NCBI GenBank assembly: GCA_021820845.1
Contig: JAKADC010000008.1
Location: 1 to 64,000, forward strand
Length of the DNA: 64,000 nt
DNA from: Pseudomonadota bacterium
GTDB lineage: Bacteria; Pseudomonadota; Gammaproteobacteria; Burkholderiales; Thiobacillaceae
Direction of reading: 5' to 3'
Below are positions 48,325-56,719 of the stretch, one piece after another (position 1 is the stretch's first letter; each line of letters opens with the position of its first letter). Under the pieces are notes generated by a model. The model made no database searches. It saw only the letters and a list, made by a program, of their open reading frames with translations, and was not told the origin of the DNA. Made by a program: the position numbers and the translations under genes.

Positions 48325-48753
48325 GTTGATCTCCTATCAGGTCAGTGTGGTTAGCCGCGGTCAGACGTTGGCGCGTCTGGCTGTGGCGACTTGAATCATA
48401 GACTGTCCTGGACCGATGTGCAATAAAAATATGAATAAAAACTGGCACTTGCGTACATGTAAGCGACTACAGATTGTCGCGGATCGGCAATGAAAATGCC
48501 CCCGCGCATCATTGCCGGGGGCGTGGGTTCCGTTTGTCGTTTAAGCCCTCCACAGACGGTTTCCATAAACGGGGCGCGGGCGCCGACTGTTTACGCCAGA
48601 CCTGTATATATGGCCGCCCGTCATCAAGCGGGGGCGGGCTGCCGGGGAGGGGCCTGTAGAAGCGGACAGGGTGGGGGTTGATGTGACGCTCTTACTGCGA
48701 AGGGTCTCGGGGCCAAGCTGTAAACATGTGAACAACTAATAGGGGGGAAGACC
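48325..48753. other. 429-bp intergenic region in island 2
   Basis: No gene is supported. It contains an AT-rich stretch (48415-48440, AATAAAAATATGAATAAAAAC) suitable for promoters of the divergent genes, and a GCCCCCG / CGGGGGC hairpin (about 48497-48529) with 7-bp arms. A ribosome-site run AGGGGGGAAG lies just before the gene at 48754. Confidence 0.5.
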
Positions 48754-49266
48754 GTGGGGCTAGAAAACCATCCGGAACCGAGCAATGGAGTTGGCCTGAA
48801 GCTATTACGGCCTATCGTACTTCTGACCGTTGCGCTGGTATTGGCAACGCAAGCGCAGGCTGGGGACCAAACTGCGACCGCGCTGACTCTCCCGGAACTG
48901 TTGCCCGTGTCGACTAACGGTGACGGAGACGCTTCATTTCGTCTTTATATCAAGACCCCAACAGTACGCCGTTTGCACAACGGAATGGTGCAGGCCTGGG
49001 GGGTACTGGATTACAAGTCGGCTCAGTACGATACAGTGGGTCACTTCTATTACCAATCAGCAATCGTCTTGCGCGAATACGACTGCGAACAGAGGGCTGC
49101 CGGCATCCTAAGCATTGTTTGGTATTCGGATCCGCTAGGTCAAGGTCGCGTGCTTGGCAACAGCAGCACACCGCCCGACAAGGTAAAGCGAGACTATCCC
49201 CCGCCTCACAGTGTTGGCGATTACGACTTAACGGCGGTTTGTGGCCTTGCTGGCGCCAATGACTAG
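48754..49266 (+). CDS. exported protein, surface-adhesin E-like
   Basis: 170-aa protein. After a polar start, a signal peptide (LLRPIVLLTVALVLATQAQAGDQ, cleavage after AQA) exports it. The mature part has FRLYIKTPTVRRLHNGMVQAWGVLDYKS and REYDCEQRAAGILSIVWYSDPLGQGRVL, with the dCEQR/paired-Cys pattern of surface-adhesin-E-like proteins; the match is from memory of the pattern. GTG start with AGGGGGGAAG upstream. It is unusual cargo for a satellite; surface alteration such as receptor masking is a possibility. Confidence 0.65.
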   Translation: MGLENHPEPSNGVGLKLLRPIVLLTVALVLATQAQAGDQTATALTLPELLPVSTNGDGDASFRLYIKTPTVRRLHNGMVQAWGVLDYKSAQYDTVGHFYYQSAIVLREYDCEQRAAGILSIVWYSDPLGQGRVLGNSSTPPDKVKRDYPPPHSVGDYDLTAVCGLAGAND

Positions 49267-49290
49267 CACCTACCGTACGCTATGCCCGCG

Positions 49291-49494
49291 TTACCGCCTG
49301 AACACGATCGCCGCGGTCATCGCATCCTCGCTTGCCTGGGCCTGCTCGACGCAGTTGGCCCACTCCGGCGTCCCCTGTTTCAACCCGAGCGCGGTGCAGT
49401 AAGGGCCGTGCCTCTCCATCGCCTTCGCCGCGCGCTGCTGCGGCGTTGCGCATCCTGCCAGTGCCAGAACCAGTATGGCCAGTGCGATCTTCAT
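49291..49494 (-). CDS. small lipoprotein
   Basis: 67-aa protein with the signal peptide MKIALAILVLALAGC ending in a perfect lipobox (LAGC). A mature part QQRAAKAMERHGPYCTALGLKQGTPEWANCVEQ follows, holding two cysteines that may pair. AGGGGAAG precedes the ATG at 49494. It is convergent with the exported protein gene; similar small lipoproteins are common in phage and bacterial accessory DNA. Confidence 0.75.
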   Translation of the reverse strand: MKIALAILVLALAGCATPQQRAAKAMERHGPYCTALGLKQGTPEWANCVEQAQASEDAMTAAIVFRR

Positions 49495-49624
49495 CGTCTT
49501 CCCCTCGTCGTTGGTGTGGCGATAGCATAGCCTAGCTGGGGATGACCAGTTCAAGCTTCGTTACCCCCGTCAGCTTGAAGATGAGCTCAGCAGGGCCTTT
49601 GTAGTTCAACGGGGATTTCCGGCG

Positions 49625-50299
49625 TTAATCGATTTTCTCGCGCAGTTCATCACCTCGTATCCACCACCCCGAACTGCCGCCGCCACAAACGTCCCCGCGC
49701 AGGTCGTCAAACCATTCCAACAGGTCGGCAAGAAGTTCCTTCGCCGCTTGGCGGCAGAGCTGAAGTCGATTCTGGTAGCGGCTAGCGCCTGTGCTGGTTA
49801 GCGCGTAGGCAACCTGCATTTCCTCGTTCCAGTCAGCCTGTATACCCATGAACCGCGCCTCGTAATGGCCCAGCGGGTCTATTTCCTCGTGCAACCCCTC
49901 TAGCACAGGGTCGAAGCGGGGGCGACTATTCTGGAGAAACCGGGCTGTCAGGCGCGCCAACGTCTTCGGCGAGTCCAGGCCATTAACATTGCGAACGCAA
50001 AAAGGCACCGGGTTTGTCGCCAAACACAGCAGATCGTAATACGCGATGGCGGCGTGATGGTCGATCAGTAGCGGCAGGTTATCGCGATTGCCGGGATGGG
50101 TGATCTCGGCGACACGGTAGTAGCTTGTGACCGCTGCGGGGCCGAGCCGGTCGTAGATGCCGCCTGGCGCGAAACAGTTGTCCCTGATGCCGTGCCACAC
50201 TTCAGGACGTGCGACGGCCGCCAGGTTGTCGCGTTGCAGCTTCTCGGCGTATCTGGCGAGGCGGGGTGGTTGCGGGGGGATACGAGTCGTTCTACGCAT
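49625..50299 (-). CDS. hypothetical protein of island 2
   Basis: 224-aa soluble protein starting MRRTTRIPPQPPRLARYAEKL. It is helical, with RPEVWHGIRDNCFAPGGIYDRL, LPLLIDHHAAIAYYDLLCLATN and a C-terminal acidic stretch LLADLLEWFDDLRGDVCGGGSSGWW. A strong AAGGAG site lies before the ATG at 50299. No family is recognised. It is probably co-transcribed with the gene at 50326 and the primase upstream. Confidence 0.65.
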   Translation of the reverse strand: MRRTTRIPPQPPRLARYAEKLQRDNLAAVARPEVWHGIRDNCFAPGGIYDRLGPAAVTSYYRVAEITHPGNRDNLPLLIDHHAAIAYYDLLCLATNPVPFCVRNVNGLDSPKTLARLTARFLQNSRPRFDPVLEGLHEEIDPLGHYEARFMGIQADWNEEMQVAYALTSTGASRYQNRLQLCRQAAKELLADLLEWFDDLRGDVCGGGSSGWWIRGDELREKID

Positions 50300-50325
50300 C
50301 GTGTGTCTCCTTTTGTTGGGCGAGG

Positions 50326-50685
50326 TCAATCGTTCACAGGGGGGTGCCAGTAGGAACAGTTTCCGACATCTGACTTGCGCCAGTTGCGCCGGCGGGTCCA
50401 GCCAATGGAGCGCAGGGCTGCGGCTAGCTCCCCGCGGTGTGGACTCAAGCGCTGCCGGCCACGCAATCGCTCGGCGAAAAACTCCAGTGGCCTTGGTTTG
50501 TTGCGTTCGGTCTCCGGCATGGCAGCGATGATGGCCTTCAGGCGAGTGGGTAGGGGTACGGCGCGCTGGGCGAACTGCTCGGCCTCTTCCTGGTGCTTTC
50601 GCTCCTCTTCGGATTGAGCGATGGCAGCGGACTTGGCGGACGCATTAGCGAGGCCACGGATGTACGCGGTGAGAGCGTCGTTCAT
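50326..50685 (-). CDS. hypothetical protein, possible DNA-binding factor
   Basis: 119-aa protein. A helical charged N-terminus (AIAQSEEERKHQEEAEQFAQRAV) is followed by a basic C-terminal part ERLRGRQRLSPHRGELAAALRSIGWTRRRNWRKSDVGNCSYW. The latter has the look of a small winged-helix or HTH (GELAAALRSIGW) and could bind DNA. The ATG at 50685 is preferred to an upstream TTG. It directly follows the putative replication origin. Confidence 0.6.
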   Translation of the reverse strand: MNDALTAYIRGLANASAKSAAIAQSEEERKHQEEAEQFAQRAVPLPTRLKAIIAAMPETERNKPRPLEFFAERLRGRQRLSPHRGELAAALRSIGWTRRRNWRKSDVGNCSYWHPPVND

Positions 50686-50699
50686 ATGCAAATTTCTTA

Positions 50700-51025
50700 G
50701 CAGCGGTGGTTAAGTGTTAACAACTTTGCAAAACGGAGTCTTACGCGCCACCCCTGCCATAGCAGATTCACTACAGGTATGGCAGCCGCAAACCCGCGTG
50801 GTTATTGGGCGCGTCACACCTGCCACCCCTTGCCACCCATTTTTCGCCATTCCGCTAAAACACGCCGGGGAGTGAGTGCGCAGCCCCCACGGGCGGTTGG
50901 TCTACTTCTATTATTTTCACAAACTCCAAAAAAGGGGTGGTAGGTATGACTGGTGTGACGCCGCCAGTAATGGCGCGGGTTTCCGCTGCCACCCCTCGGA
51001 GCTGCGGGGGTGGCAGGGGTGGCAT
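50700..51025. other. iteron-like region, candidate replication origin of island 2
   Basis: A TGCCACCCC motif recurs in both orientations around an AT-rich core. Copies at 50747-50759, 50821-50829, 50831-50838 and 50987-50995 read on the plus strand; 50934-50942, 51006-51015 and 51016-51024 are inverted. The core at 50901-50933 is TA-rich. It abuts the primase-helicase gene, as origins do in P4-like satellites. Confidence 0.6.
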
Positions 51026-53344
51026 TCAGGCTGCGCATGGGTCAACTCCAGTCGCCTTCTCAAAGTGGGCTCGCGCGTCATCCAGATCAGGAAGCGCGTA
51101 GAAGAATGACCGTGTCCCGTTGCTGCTCTTGCGCTGCTTACCCAGCCCGCCGGCGGGCAATAGGTCACGCAGCTTCTTCGCGGCTGTATCCCAGGCCGGA
51201 GCCCCGCGTGACCGCGCTGTTGCCCGCGTGTAGCTTTCCTGAATGTCGGCTGCGGATATCTCCTCGCCCCAACTGACCGCGCCACCCTCAACCGTGAACT
51301 CACCTTCAGCTAGGACGTGCAGCCACCATGCCGCGACTGGGTTGGTTCGCCGCAGGGTCTCGGCTCTCTGTGCAAGCAAAGCGGCGCTACTTGGCAAGGC
51401 GCGGGGGTTCCACCCGGCCAGGTCAACGTCCAGCAGGTAGTGAAGGAAGGCTTCGGTGCCGCCGCTCCCGATTTCCTCGGACAGCGCCTGGAAATAGGCA
51501 TGATCGCCCTTCCGCGAGTCATCGACATCGAACACCATCCAGCGGCGTGAATCCTCGCCCGCCGGAACCGCCCAGCCGTGGTTAGTCAGGCTGATGACGT
51601 GAGCGTGGCTGGCAGCATTGAAGCTGTCCTTGCCCTTGGCCTCGTACCCGAGAGTCTTGTTGGTTACCAGCGCCTTGGTGACCGCGACCGCAGCGGGGTC
51701 ACCCGCGAAGAATGCTTCTTCAAGAACGACCAGCACCTTGTCGAATAGGTGACCGTTGAAGCGGCCGGCTACCTGTTCTTTCTGCGCGGCAGTGAAGCTA
51801 TGCACACCAAAGATGCGGAGCAAGATATCGACGATGATCGTTTTGCCGCTACCTTCGCGCGAACGCAGGACAAGCGCAACCTCCGGCTTCTCCCATGGGC
51901 GCTGTACCAGCATCGCCATCCAGCGAATGACGTAATGGAACTGCCCCTCGTTCCCGCCGCACAAGATCGCGCGGATGTGCTCAATGATGAGGTCGCATTT
52001 TCCGGGCGCCGGCGTCACGGCAAAGCCGCGCCAGGTGTTATAGACGCCAGCTTCAGTGCGCCCAGACGGGTTGAAAGCGACTGTATGGTAGGTACGACGG
52101 TCAGCCCAGTTCAGCCACTTGGACGCGGCATTAGCGCCGTCGATCATGTGGCCCGCGTAGAGCTGCCGGAAGGCTGTGAACGCCATTGCCCCCTTGAGGA
52201 GTTCCTCGTCGCGTTCGTCGAAAACGAACACCCCTCCGCCGATGCGTGCCACAAAATAGCGACTGTTGTACTCGTGTAGCGCCACCTTCACGGGATCGCC
52301 GCGCTGCTCAACCAAGCCGTAATGCCTTGCATGATGTACAAGCGTTCCCAAGGTGATACCGCCGGAGGGATTGAAGCTGCGCACGACTTTGTCGAACTCG
52401 GCGGCGTCATACTCGCCCGGCGCCGTCATGCTCCAATCGCGGGCGAGTTGTTCAGCGCATTCCAAGCCCGTCGATAGAACCGCCCACACTATGTTGCGCC
52501 ACTCATCTCGCCCGCAGTCAGCGGGAATGGCTGCCAGCATGGACCGGACCCGCTCCACGTTTTCCGGGGTCTCTTGCATTGGCGAGCAGTTTGTCGCCAT
52601 ACCAGCAGTAAGGTCTCCCAGGTTGCCAGGCGTGCCGCCCGGCGTTTCGTTGCTTGTGGCCTCCAGAATGGTTTTGAGCGCAGCCCATGACGTGCTGCCC
52701 CCCAGGTACTTGAGCTTCACCGGCTTCGGCTGGGCCGGTTCTTTCCAGTTCATGGTGCCGGGGACGCGTAGCACCGATGCCAGGTCAGACGTGCGGGATG
52801 GGTCGGCTAGAAGGCTATGCTTAGCTGCCAGTGCCTTGAGTTTTGCCGCTGCCGGTTTCCATTCTTCCGCGCTGACCGGAGCATCCAGTATCCAGTAAAC
52901 GTGCAGTCCGTTTCCGCTGTCCACTACCGCGGACGGGGCGGGGATTCCGGTCGCCTGGCGGAACACCGACAGGGCTTCAGCCGCTTCTCGTTTGGTCGAA
53001 TACCCCTTGCCTTCGGATGCTTTACCTACTCCGCAATCAAGATCGACCCAGAAGGCGCGTGCTTGCCTGACATTTTCGGCCTTACGGCTGGGCGGGGTTA
53101 TGTATTCCGCGCAGGCGAAGTAGGCATTGCCCCCTGCGTTTGAAATCGCCAGTGCCTTTGCAACGGCATCGGCTATCGTTTTGACGGGGTGGTGGCGCCA
53201 GCCGTCGCTGGTGGGGTGGGCGATGTAGTGGACACCGCGCAGATTGCCCCCGTCATCCGCCAGCCACACGGCAGACAGGAGCGCCGCGTGTTCAGCACTA
53301 CACGTTTCGCTATCCGTGAGTTTTTCACTCACTTCGGTCATCAT
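51026..53344 (-). CDS. primase-polymerase/helicase replication protein (PriCT-2, DUF5906 type)
   Basis: 772-aa replication initiator. The N-terminal archaeo-eukaryotic primase-like domain has DxD in FWVDLDCG (101-103) and SGNGLHVYWILD (143-154), which supplies the conserved H. A PriCT-2-like region follows (about 258-330, ENVERVRSMLAAIPADCGRDEWRNIVWA). The helicase domain of DUF5906/NrS-1 type has Walker A SREGSGKT (about 495-502) and LVVLEEAFFAGD. It would prime and unwind the excised island at the adjacent iterons. Starts overlap: ATG at 53344, second ATG 53341, with the next gene's stop. Confidence 0.86.
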   Translation of the reverse strand: MMTEVSEKLTDSETCSAEHAALLSAVWLADDGGNLRGVHYIAHPTSDGWRHHPVKTIADAVAKALAISNAGGNAYFACAEYITPPSRKAENVRQARAFWVDLDCGVGKASEGKGYSTKREAAEALSVFRQATGIPAPSAVVDSGNGLHVYWILDAPVSAEEWKPAAAKLKALAAKHSLLADPSRTSDLASVLRVPGTMNWKEPAQPKPVKLKYLGGSTSWAALKTILEATSNETPGGTPGNLGDLTAGMATNCSPMQETPENVERVRSMLAAIPADCGRDEWRNIVWAVLSTGLECAEQLARDWSMTAPGEYDAAEFDKVVRSFNPSGGITLGTLVHHARHYGLVEQRGDPVKVALHEYNSRYFVARIGGGVFVFDERDEELLKGAMAFTAFRQLYAGHMIDGANAASKWLNWADRRTYHTVAFNPSGRTEAGVYNTWRGFAVTPAPGKCDLIIEHIRAILCGGNEGQFHYVIRWMAMLVQRPWEKPEVALVLRSREGSGKTIIVDILLRIFGVHSFTAAQKEQVAGRFNGHLFDKVLVVLEEAFFAGDPAAVAVTKALVTNKTLGYEAKGKDSFNAASHAHVISLTNHGWAVPAGEDSRRWMVFDVDDSRKGDHAYFQALSEEIGSGGTEAFLHYLLDVDLAGWNPRALPSSAALLAQRAETLRRTNPVAAWWLHVLAEGEFTVEGGAVSWGEEISAADIQESYTRATARSRGAPAWDTAAKKLRDLLPAGGLGKQRKSSNGTRSFFYALPDLDDARAHFEKATGVDPCAA

Positions 53345-54285
53345 GCGTACCCACCCGCCGACGCGTTCGCGGTTGCGCTGCCAAGCATTCGACCGCCGTA
53401 CGTGCTCACAGCCCCGAGCACAATCCCGCCAAGTTCGTCGTTGGCGTTCATAGACGCGATGGCCCCCGACTGCTGGGGCCCAGCGAGGCCGTTGTTGGCG
53501 CCGATCCGCATGCCGGCGGCGTTCTGCTGGCCGCCCACCGCGCCGGAGACGTACTGCGGGTAGGTAAGGCCCGAGTTGAAGCCGGAGGTCGCGGAGTTCA
53601 CCGCGCTGGTACCCGCGCCGATCGACAGGCCCGCCGCCTGGCCGGCGGTGTTGGGCATGTTGCGGCCGAAGTTGGCGACGCCGGAGCGCAGGGCGATGCC
53701 CTGGCCGAGCACCTGCTGGCGCGCAGTGTTGGACGCCTGGGCCTTGGCGAGGGCTTCTGTGTTGCCGAGCTGTACCGCCATCGCGGCCATCTTGTTGGGG
53801 TCACCACCGAGTCGCATCAGGTTCTGCGCCTGCTGGGTGAACGCCGAGTTGACATCGGCGCCGGCCTGCTCCTGCGCCTGTGAGGTGGCGGTTTCCGATG
53901 CGGTCTTCGACAGTCCGTAGAGGGTTGCGGTATCGCCGGTCGCCATCGCCTGGCGCGCCTGTGCCAGCTGGTCGGCGTTCATGTACTGGCCGCCGTAGGC
54001 ATCGAGCACAGTAGACTGCTCGACCGGCTTGAAGGTGCTGTCGTAGTAGGCCTGCTGGTCCTGTCCGAACTTTTGTTGCTGCGCCGCAGTATCGAGCTGC
54101 GATTGCGACACCTGGTTGGCCATGTCAAGCAGTTGGTTGTAACGTGGCTGCGTCTCTGCGTATACCTGCTTGCGGAAAGCCAGGTCTGCGTCGGCGGCGT
54201 CTTTGGCGTACGCGGCGGCCTGGTTATTCGACGCGGCAATGCCGGAGTAGTCAGGTGCTTGAGTGCTTTTGCTCCCCATGTTCAC
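53341..54285 (-). CDS. virion-like protein, resembles podophage internal/ejection proteins
   Basis: 314-aa Ala/Gln/Gly-rich protein beginning MNMGSKSTQAPDYSGIAASNNQ. An Ala-rich coiled N-terminal half contains ADLAFRKQVYAETQPRYNQLLDMANQVSQS; a Gly/Asn-rich C-terminal half contains FGRNMPNTAGQAAGLSIGAGTSA. The start and composition resemble internal virion or DNA-ejection proteins of P22/N4-type podophages; the assignment is by pattern. The stop overlaps the primase start (4 nt), so it is expressed with replication genes, which is odd for a structural protein. Confidence 0.6.
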   Translation of the reverse strand: MNMGSKSTQAPDYSGIAASNNQAAAYAKDAADADLAFRKQVYAETQPRYNQLLDMANQVSQSQLDTAAQQQKFGQDQQAYYDSTFKPVEQSTVLDAYGGQYMNADQLAQARQAMATGDTATLYGLSKTASETATSQAQEQAGADVNSAFTQQAQNLMRLGGDPNKMAAMAVQLGNTEALAKAQASNTARQQVLGQGIALRSGVANFGRNMPNTAGQAAGLSIGAGTSAVNSATSGFNSGLTYPQYVSGAVGGQQNAAGMRIGANNGLAGPQQSGAIASMNANDELGGIVLGAVSTYGGRMLGSATANASAGGYA

Positions 54286-54288
54286 CCC

Positions 54289-54555
54289 CTACGCGCGCCA
54301 GTTGAGCGGGTCAGCAAGCCACCTGCGCAGGTCGCCCATGCGCCAGCGCACACAGCGGGGGCCTAGCCTGATCGGGAGGGGGAATTTTTGCTCGGCGATG
54401 AGGACGTAGGTATGGCTGTCACCAAGTCCGGTCACCGCGCGACGTATGGTCTTATCGACTAGGGAGTCGTCGGGCAGGGATGCGATATCTACCCCAATCG
54501 GTTTGCGCGGGCGGCGCGACCCTGTCGGATGCGTATAGGTTTGAAGCGTATCCAT
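54289..54555 (-). CDS. AlpA-family helix-turn-helix regulator
   Basis: 88-aa protein. The core SLPDDSLVDKTIRRAVTGLGDSHTYVLIAEQ, then KFPLPIRLGPRCVRWRMGDLRRWL, is the AlpA/excisionase winged HTH (S-TYYxL...FPxPxxLGxR...W). In P4-like and PICI elements AlpA proteins control excision and replication genes. The ATG at 54555 (MDTLQTYTH) is chosen because GGAG lies 10 nt upstream; a GTG at 54567 would add four residues. It is 3 bp before the virion-like gene. Confidence 0.85.
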   Translation of the reverse strand: MDTLQTYTHPTGSRRPRKPIGVDIASLPDDSLVDKTIRRAVTGLGDSHTYVLIAEQKFPLPIRLGPRCVRWRMGDLRRWLADPLNWRA

Positions 54556-54654
54556 GACGATCTCCACGGTTCAACATGGATACAGTGGAGCACGACGAAC
54601 TTGGTTTGTTTAGCTCGCCGTGGGGTAACCCCCCATTTGGGGAAACTCGACGAG

Positions 54655-55218
54655 TTAGCGGTATTTTTCCGCGCAGGATTCAACGGCCGCCCTCAAGTCA
54701 TCTACGCTGAGCGCATTGGCCCTGGCAAATGCCTTCCTTACTTCGTCCGGTCTAGCCGCGTAAAGGGTGGCGGCGGTAGCAATCAGCTCATCCTCGTTTT
54801 CTGCCGCTCCGTTCTTGAATTGGTATGCGGCGTACATGGCCGCGTCGTCGGCCCGTGTGAAGCTCCGGCTTCTGGGACGTCCATTACGGTTCATGCCAAA
54901 CGCATCGCTCGCTTTGCGGCTACTGTGTATTTCTAGACTTGCGCTGCGCCAGACTGTCCATGCCCAATGAGCGCCGCTGGCCGATGCGGCAGCGCGAACG
55001 TCAGCTTGTTCTAGCCAGGAATGGAGATGGGCGAAGCAGCCTGGGCGGAACCTACGCAAATTCGCGAAGCTTTTGTTGAGTCCCGTTTGGGGGTCGTTGG
55101 CGGTTATCGCCCTACCAGCCGCTTCCAGGATGGCTGCGACGTCATCCGGCATGCCCAATCCGCTGCGCTCGACCGCCTCATGAAAATCCGCAACCGCCTG
55201 TGCGAGCGGCTTGGTCAT
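54655..55218 (-). CDS. hypothetical protein next to integrase
   Basis: 187-aa helical protein with a basic middle (FGMNRNGRPRSRSFTRADDAA) and DELIATAATLYAARPDEVRKAFARANAL at the C-terminus. The ATG at 55218 overlaps the integrase stop (ATGA), so it is translated with the integrase. It may be a small regulator or a directionality factor; no family is recognised. Confidence 0.65.
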   Translation of the reverse strand: MTKPLAQAVADFHEAVERSGLGMPDDVAAILEAAGRAITANDPQTGLNKSFANLRRFRPGCFAHLHSWLEQADVRAAASASGAHWAWTVWRSASLEIHSSRKASDAFGMNRNGRPRSRSFTRADDAAMYAAYQFKNGAAENEDELIATAATLYAARPDEVRKAFARANALSVDDLRAAVESCAEKYR

Positions 55219-56450
55219 GCCACCCTCTGGAACGGGAGGATTTTCGCGCCCGTTGCGACGGCATCCAGGTAGTTGCCCCAGTGCTGCATCATGCCGCGGC
55301 GCTCTTCCAGGTACGCTGCGCGGTTATACGCGCCTCGCACTTCGTTCCGCTCACAATGGGCCAGCTGTCGCTCGATGACATCAGCGCGAAAGCCCATTTC
55401 GTTGAGTGCTGTACTGGCGACCGCACGGAAGCCATGCCCGGTCATCTTGCCCTTGTAACCGAGCCTATAGAGAGCGAACAGCAGTGTGTTATTGCTGATG
55501 GGCTTGTCGCGGTTCCTGCCCGGGAACACAAACCTGCTGCCGCCCGCCATGGGCTGCAACTCGCGCAGGATTGCTACCGCCTGCTGGCTGAGCGGTACAA
55601 CGTGCTCGTTCTTCATCTTCATGCGGCCGGCCGGGATGGCCCACAGGGCTTTATCAAGGTCGAATTCAACCCACTCCGCGCCGATCAGCTCGTTTGTGCG
55701 CACGAAGGTCAGGGCCAAGATCTTGAGCGCCAGCATGGTTTGCTTGTCGCCGGTCTGGTCGTACGTATTGATCGCGCGCATCAAGTCGGGGAGTTCCTCG
55801 GGTTTGACGGCGGCTTGGTTCTTCTTGACGTGCGGCGTCAGCGCGCCGCGCAGGTCAGGGGTTGGGTCCCGAGTGCAACGACCAGTGGCCACTCCATAAC
55901 GGAAAACCTGACCACACACCTGCAACACCCGATGGGCGAGGTCATGCGCCCCGCGTGACTCGATCTTGCGCGCCATCATCAACAATTCGGGTGGCTCAAC
56001 TTCCTTGATGGGCCTGTGTCCGATCGCGGGGAATGCATTGGCCTCCAGACGCCGCAACACGTCCGCGGCGTGGGTCTTGACCCAGGTATGCACCTGCTTG
56101 CCGTACCACTCTCGCGCCACGCTCTCGAAGCTGTTGGCGGCAGACAATTTCCTTGCGCGCTTATCGGCTTGCTTGGCTTGCCCGGGGTCAATGCCGTCCG
56201 CCAGCAGCTTGCGTGCAGCGTCGCGTCGGTTGCGTGCTTCCTTTAAGGTGACTTCCGGGTACACGCCCAGCGCAAGGCGTTTTTCCTTGCCGGCGTAGCG
56301 GTATTTCAGCCGCCAATACTTCGAACCGTTAGGGTAGACCTCAAGGTACATGCCGCCAGCATCGGTGAGCCTGTAGGGATTTCTAGTTGCTTCCCCGGTG
56401 GGTTTGGCGCCGGGTTTGGCGTTGCGGATTGCGGTGTCGGTGAGGGGCAT
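55215..56450 (-). CDS. P4-type tyrosine integrase (DUF4102 N-terminus)
   Basis: 411-aa site-specific recombinase. The N-terminal DUF4102 arm-binding domain (MPLTDTAIRNAKPGAKP, LTDAGGMYLEVYPNGSKYWRLKYRY, LALGVYPEVTLKEAR) is followed by the catalytic domain with Arg251 (LTFVRTNELIGAEW), His339/Arg342 (GHGFRAVAS), His365 and nucleophile Tyr375 in RGAYNRAAY. It is the usual length. It starts 181 bp from tRNA-Ser. The repeated ATGCCCCCA motifs just upstream are likely arm-type sites. Confidence 0.95.
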   Translation of the reverse strand: MPLTDTAIRNAKPGAKPTGEATRNPYRLTDAGGMYLEVYPNGSKYWRLKYRYAGKEKRLALGVYPEVTLKEARNRRDAARKLLADGIDPGQAKQADKRARKLSAANSFESVAREWYGKQVHTWVKTHAADVLRRLEANAFPAIGHRPIKEVEPPELLMMARKIESRGAHDLAHRVLQVCGQVFRYGVATGRCTRDPTPDLRGALTPHVKKNQAAVKPEELPDLMRAINTYDQTGDKQTMLALKILALTFVRTNELIGAEWVEFDLDKALWAIPAGRMKMKNEHVVPLSQQAVAILRELQPMAGGSRFVFPGRNRDKPISNNTLLFALYRLGYKGKMTGHGFRAVASTALNEMGFRADVIERQLAHCERNEVRGAYNRAAYLEERRGMMQHWGNYLDAVATGAKILPFQRVA

Positions 56451-56463
56451 GGGGCATCCTCCT

Positions 56464-56527
56464 GGAATGGGGGCACAAACTCAGGGCGTCGAATTTGTTC
56501 CCCTGATTGTGCCCCCATGTGCCCCCG
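56464..56527. repeat. GTGCCCCCAT-type repeats near integrase, candidate arm sites (right)
   Basis: TGTGCCCCCAT occurs inverted at 56464-56476 and directly at 56509-56519, with a further TGTGCCCCCGG at 56518-56527. The same motif lies at the opposite end (47951-47971). Confidence 0.45.
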
Positions 56528-56630
56528 GTTTCAAGTGAAGCACTACGGAAATCTACGTGACAATGTATTGGCTTTTTGTCGTGTTTTTATTGTGTTTCCG
56601 GGCGGTTCGCGTTGAACCATGGAGAGAAAT

Positions 56631-56645
56631 TTGGCGGAAGCGGTG
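56631..56645. repeat. island 2 right attachment site within tRNA-Ser
   Basis: Identical to 47061-47075. It covers the last 14 nt of the tRNA-Ser gene including CCA. Confidence 0.8.
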
Positions 56646-56719
56646 AGATTCGAACTCACGAACGGTTGCCCGTTGCTGGTTTTCAAGACCAGTGCAATCG
56701 ACCACTCTGCCACGCTTCC
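56632..56719 (-). tRNA. tRNA-Ser (TGA anticodon)
   Basis: 88-nt class II tRNA. Acceptor GGAAGCG pairs with CGCTTCC, the anticodon loop is CTTGAAA, a long variable arm is present, the discriminator is G, and CCA is encoded at 56632-56634. It is the target of the island 2 integrase. Confidence 0.96.

Larger units (their letters stand above)
47061..56645. mobile_element. genomic island 2, satellite-like, in the 3' end of tRNA-Ser
   Basis: The island spans 9.6 kb between 15-bp repeats at 47061-47075 and 56631-56645 (the latter in tRNA-Ser). A P4-type integrase lies beside the tRNA, followed in transcription order by a hypothetical gene, an AlpA regulator, a virion-like gene, a primase-helicase, iteron-like repeats and several small cargo genes. 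This int-alpA-primase-ori order is that of P4-like/PICI phage satellites. No capsid, portal, terminase or tail gene is seen. Confidence 0.85.

Noticed and set aside
50700-51025. CRISPR array
   Set aside because: The repeats are 9-13 bp, irregularly spaced and in both orientations, with no unique spacers of constant length and no cas genes.
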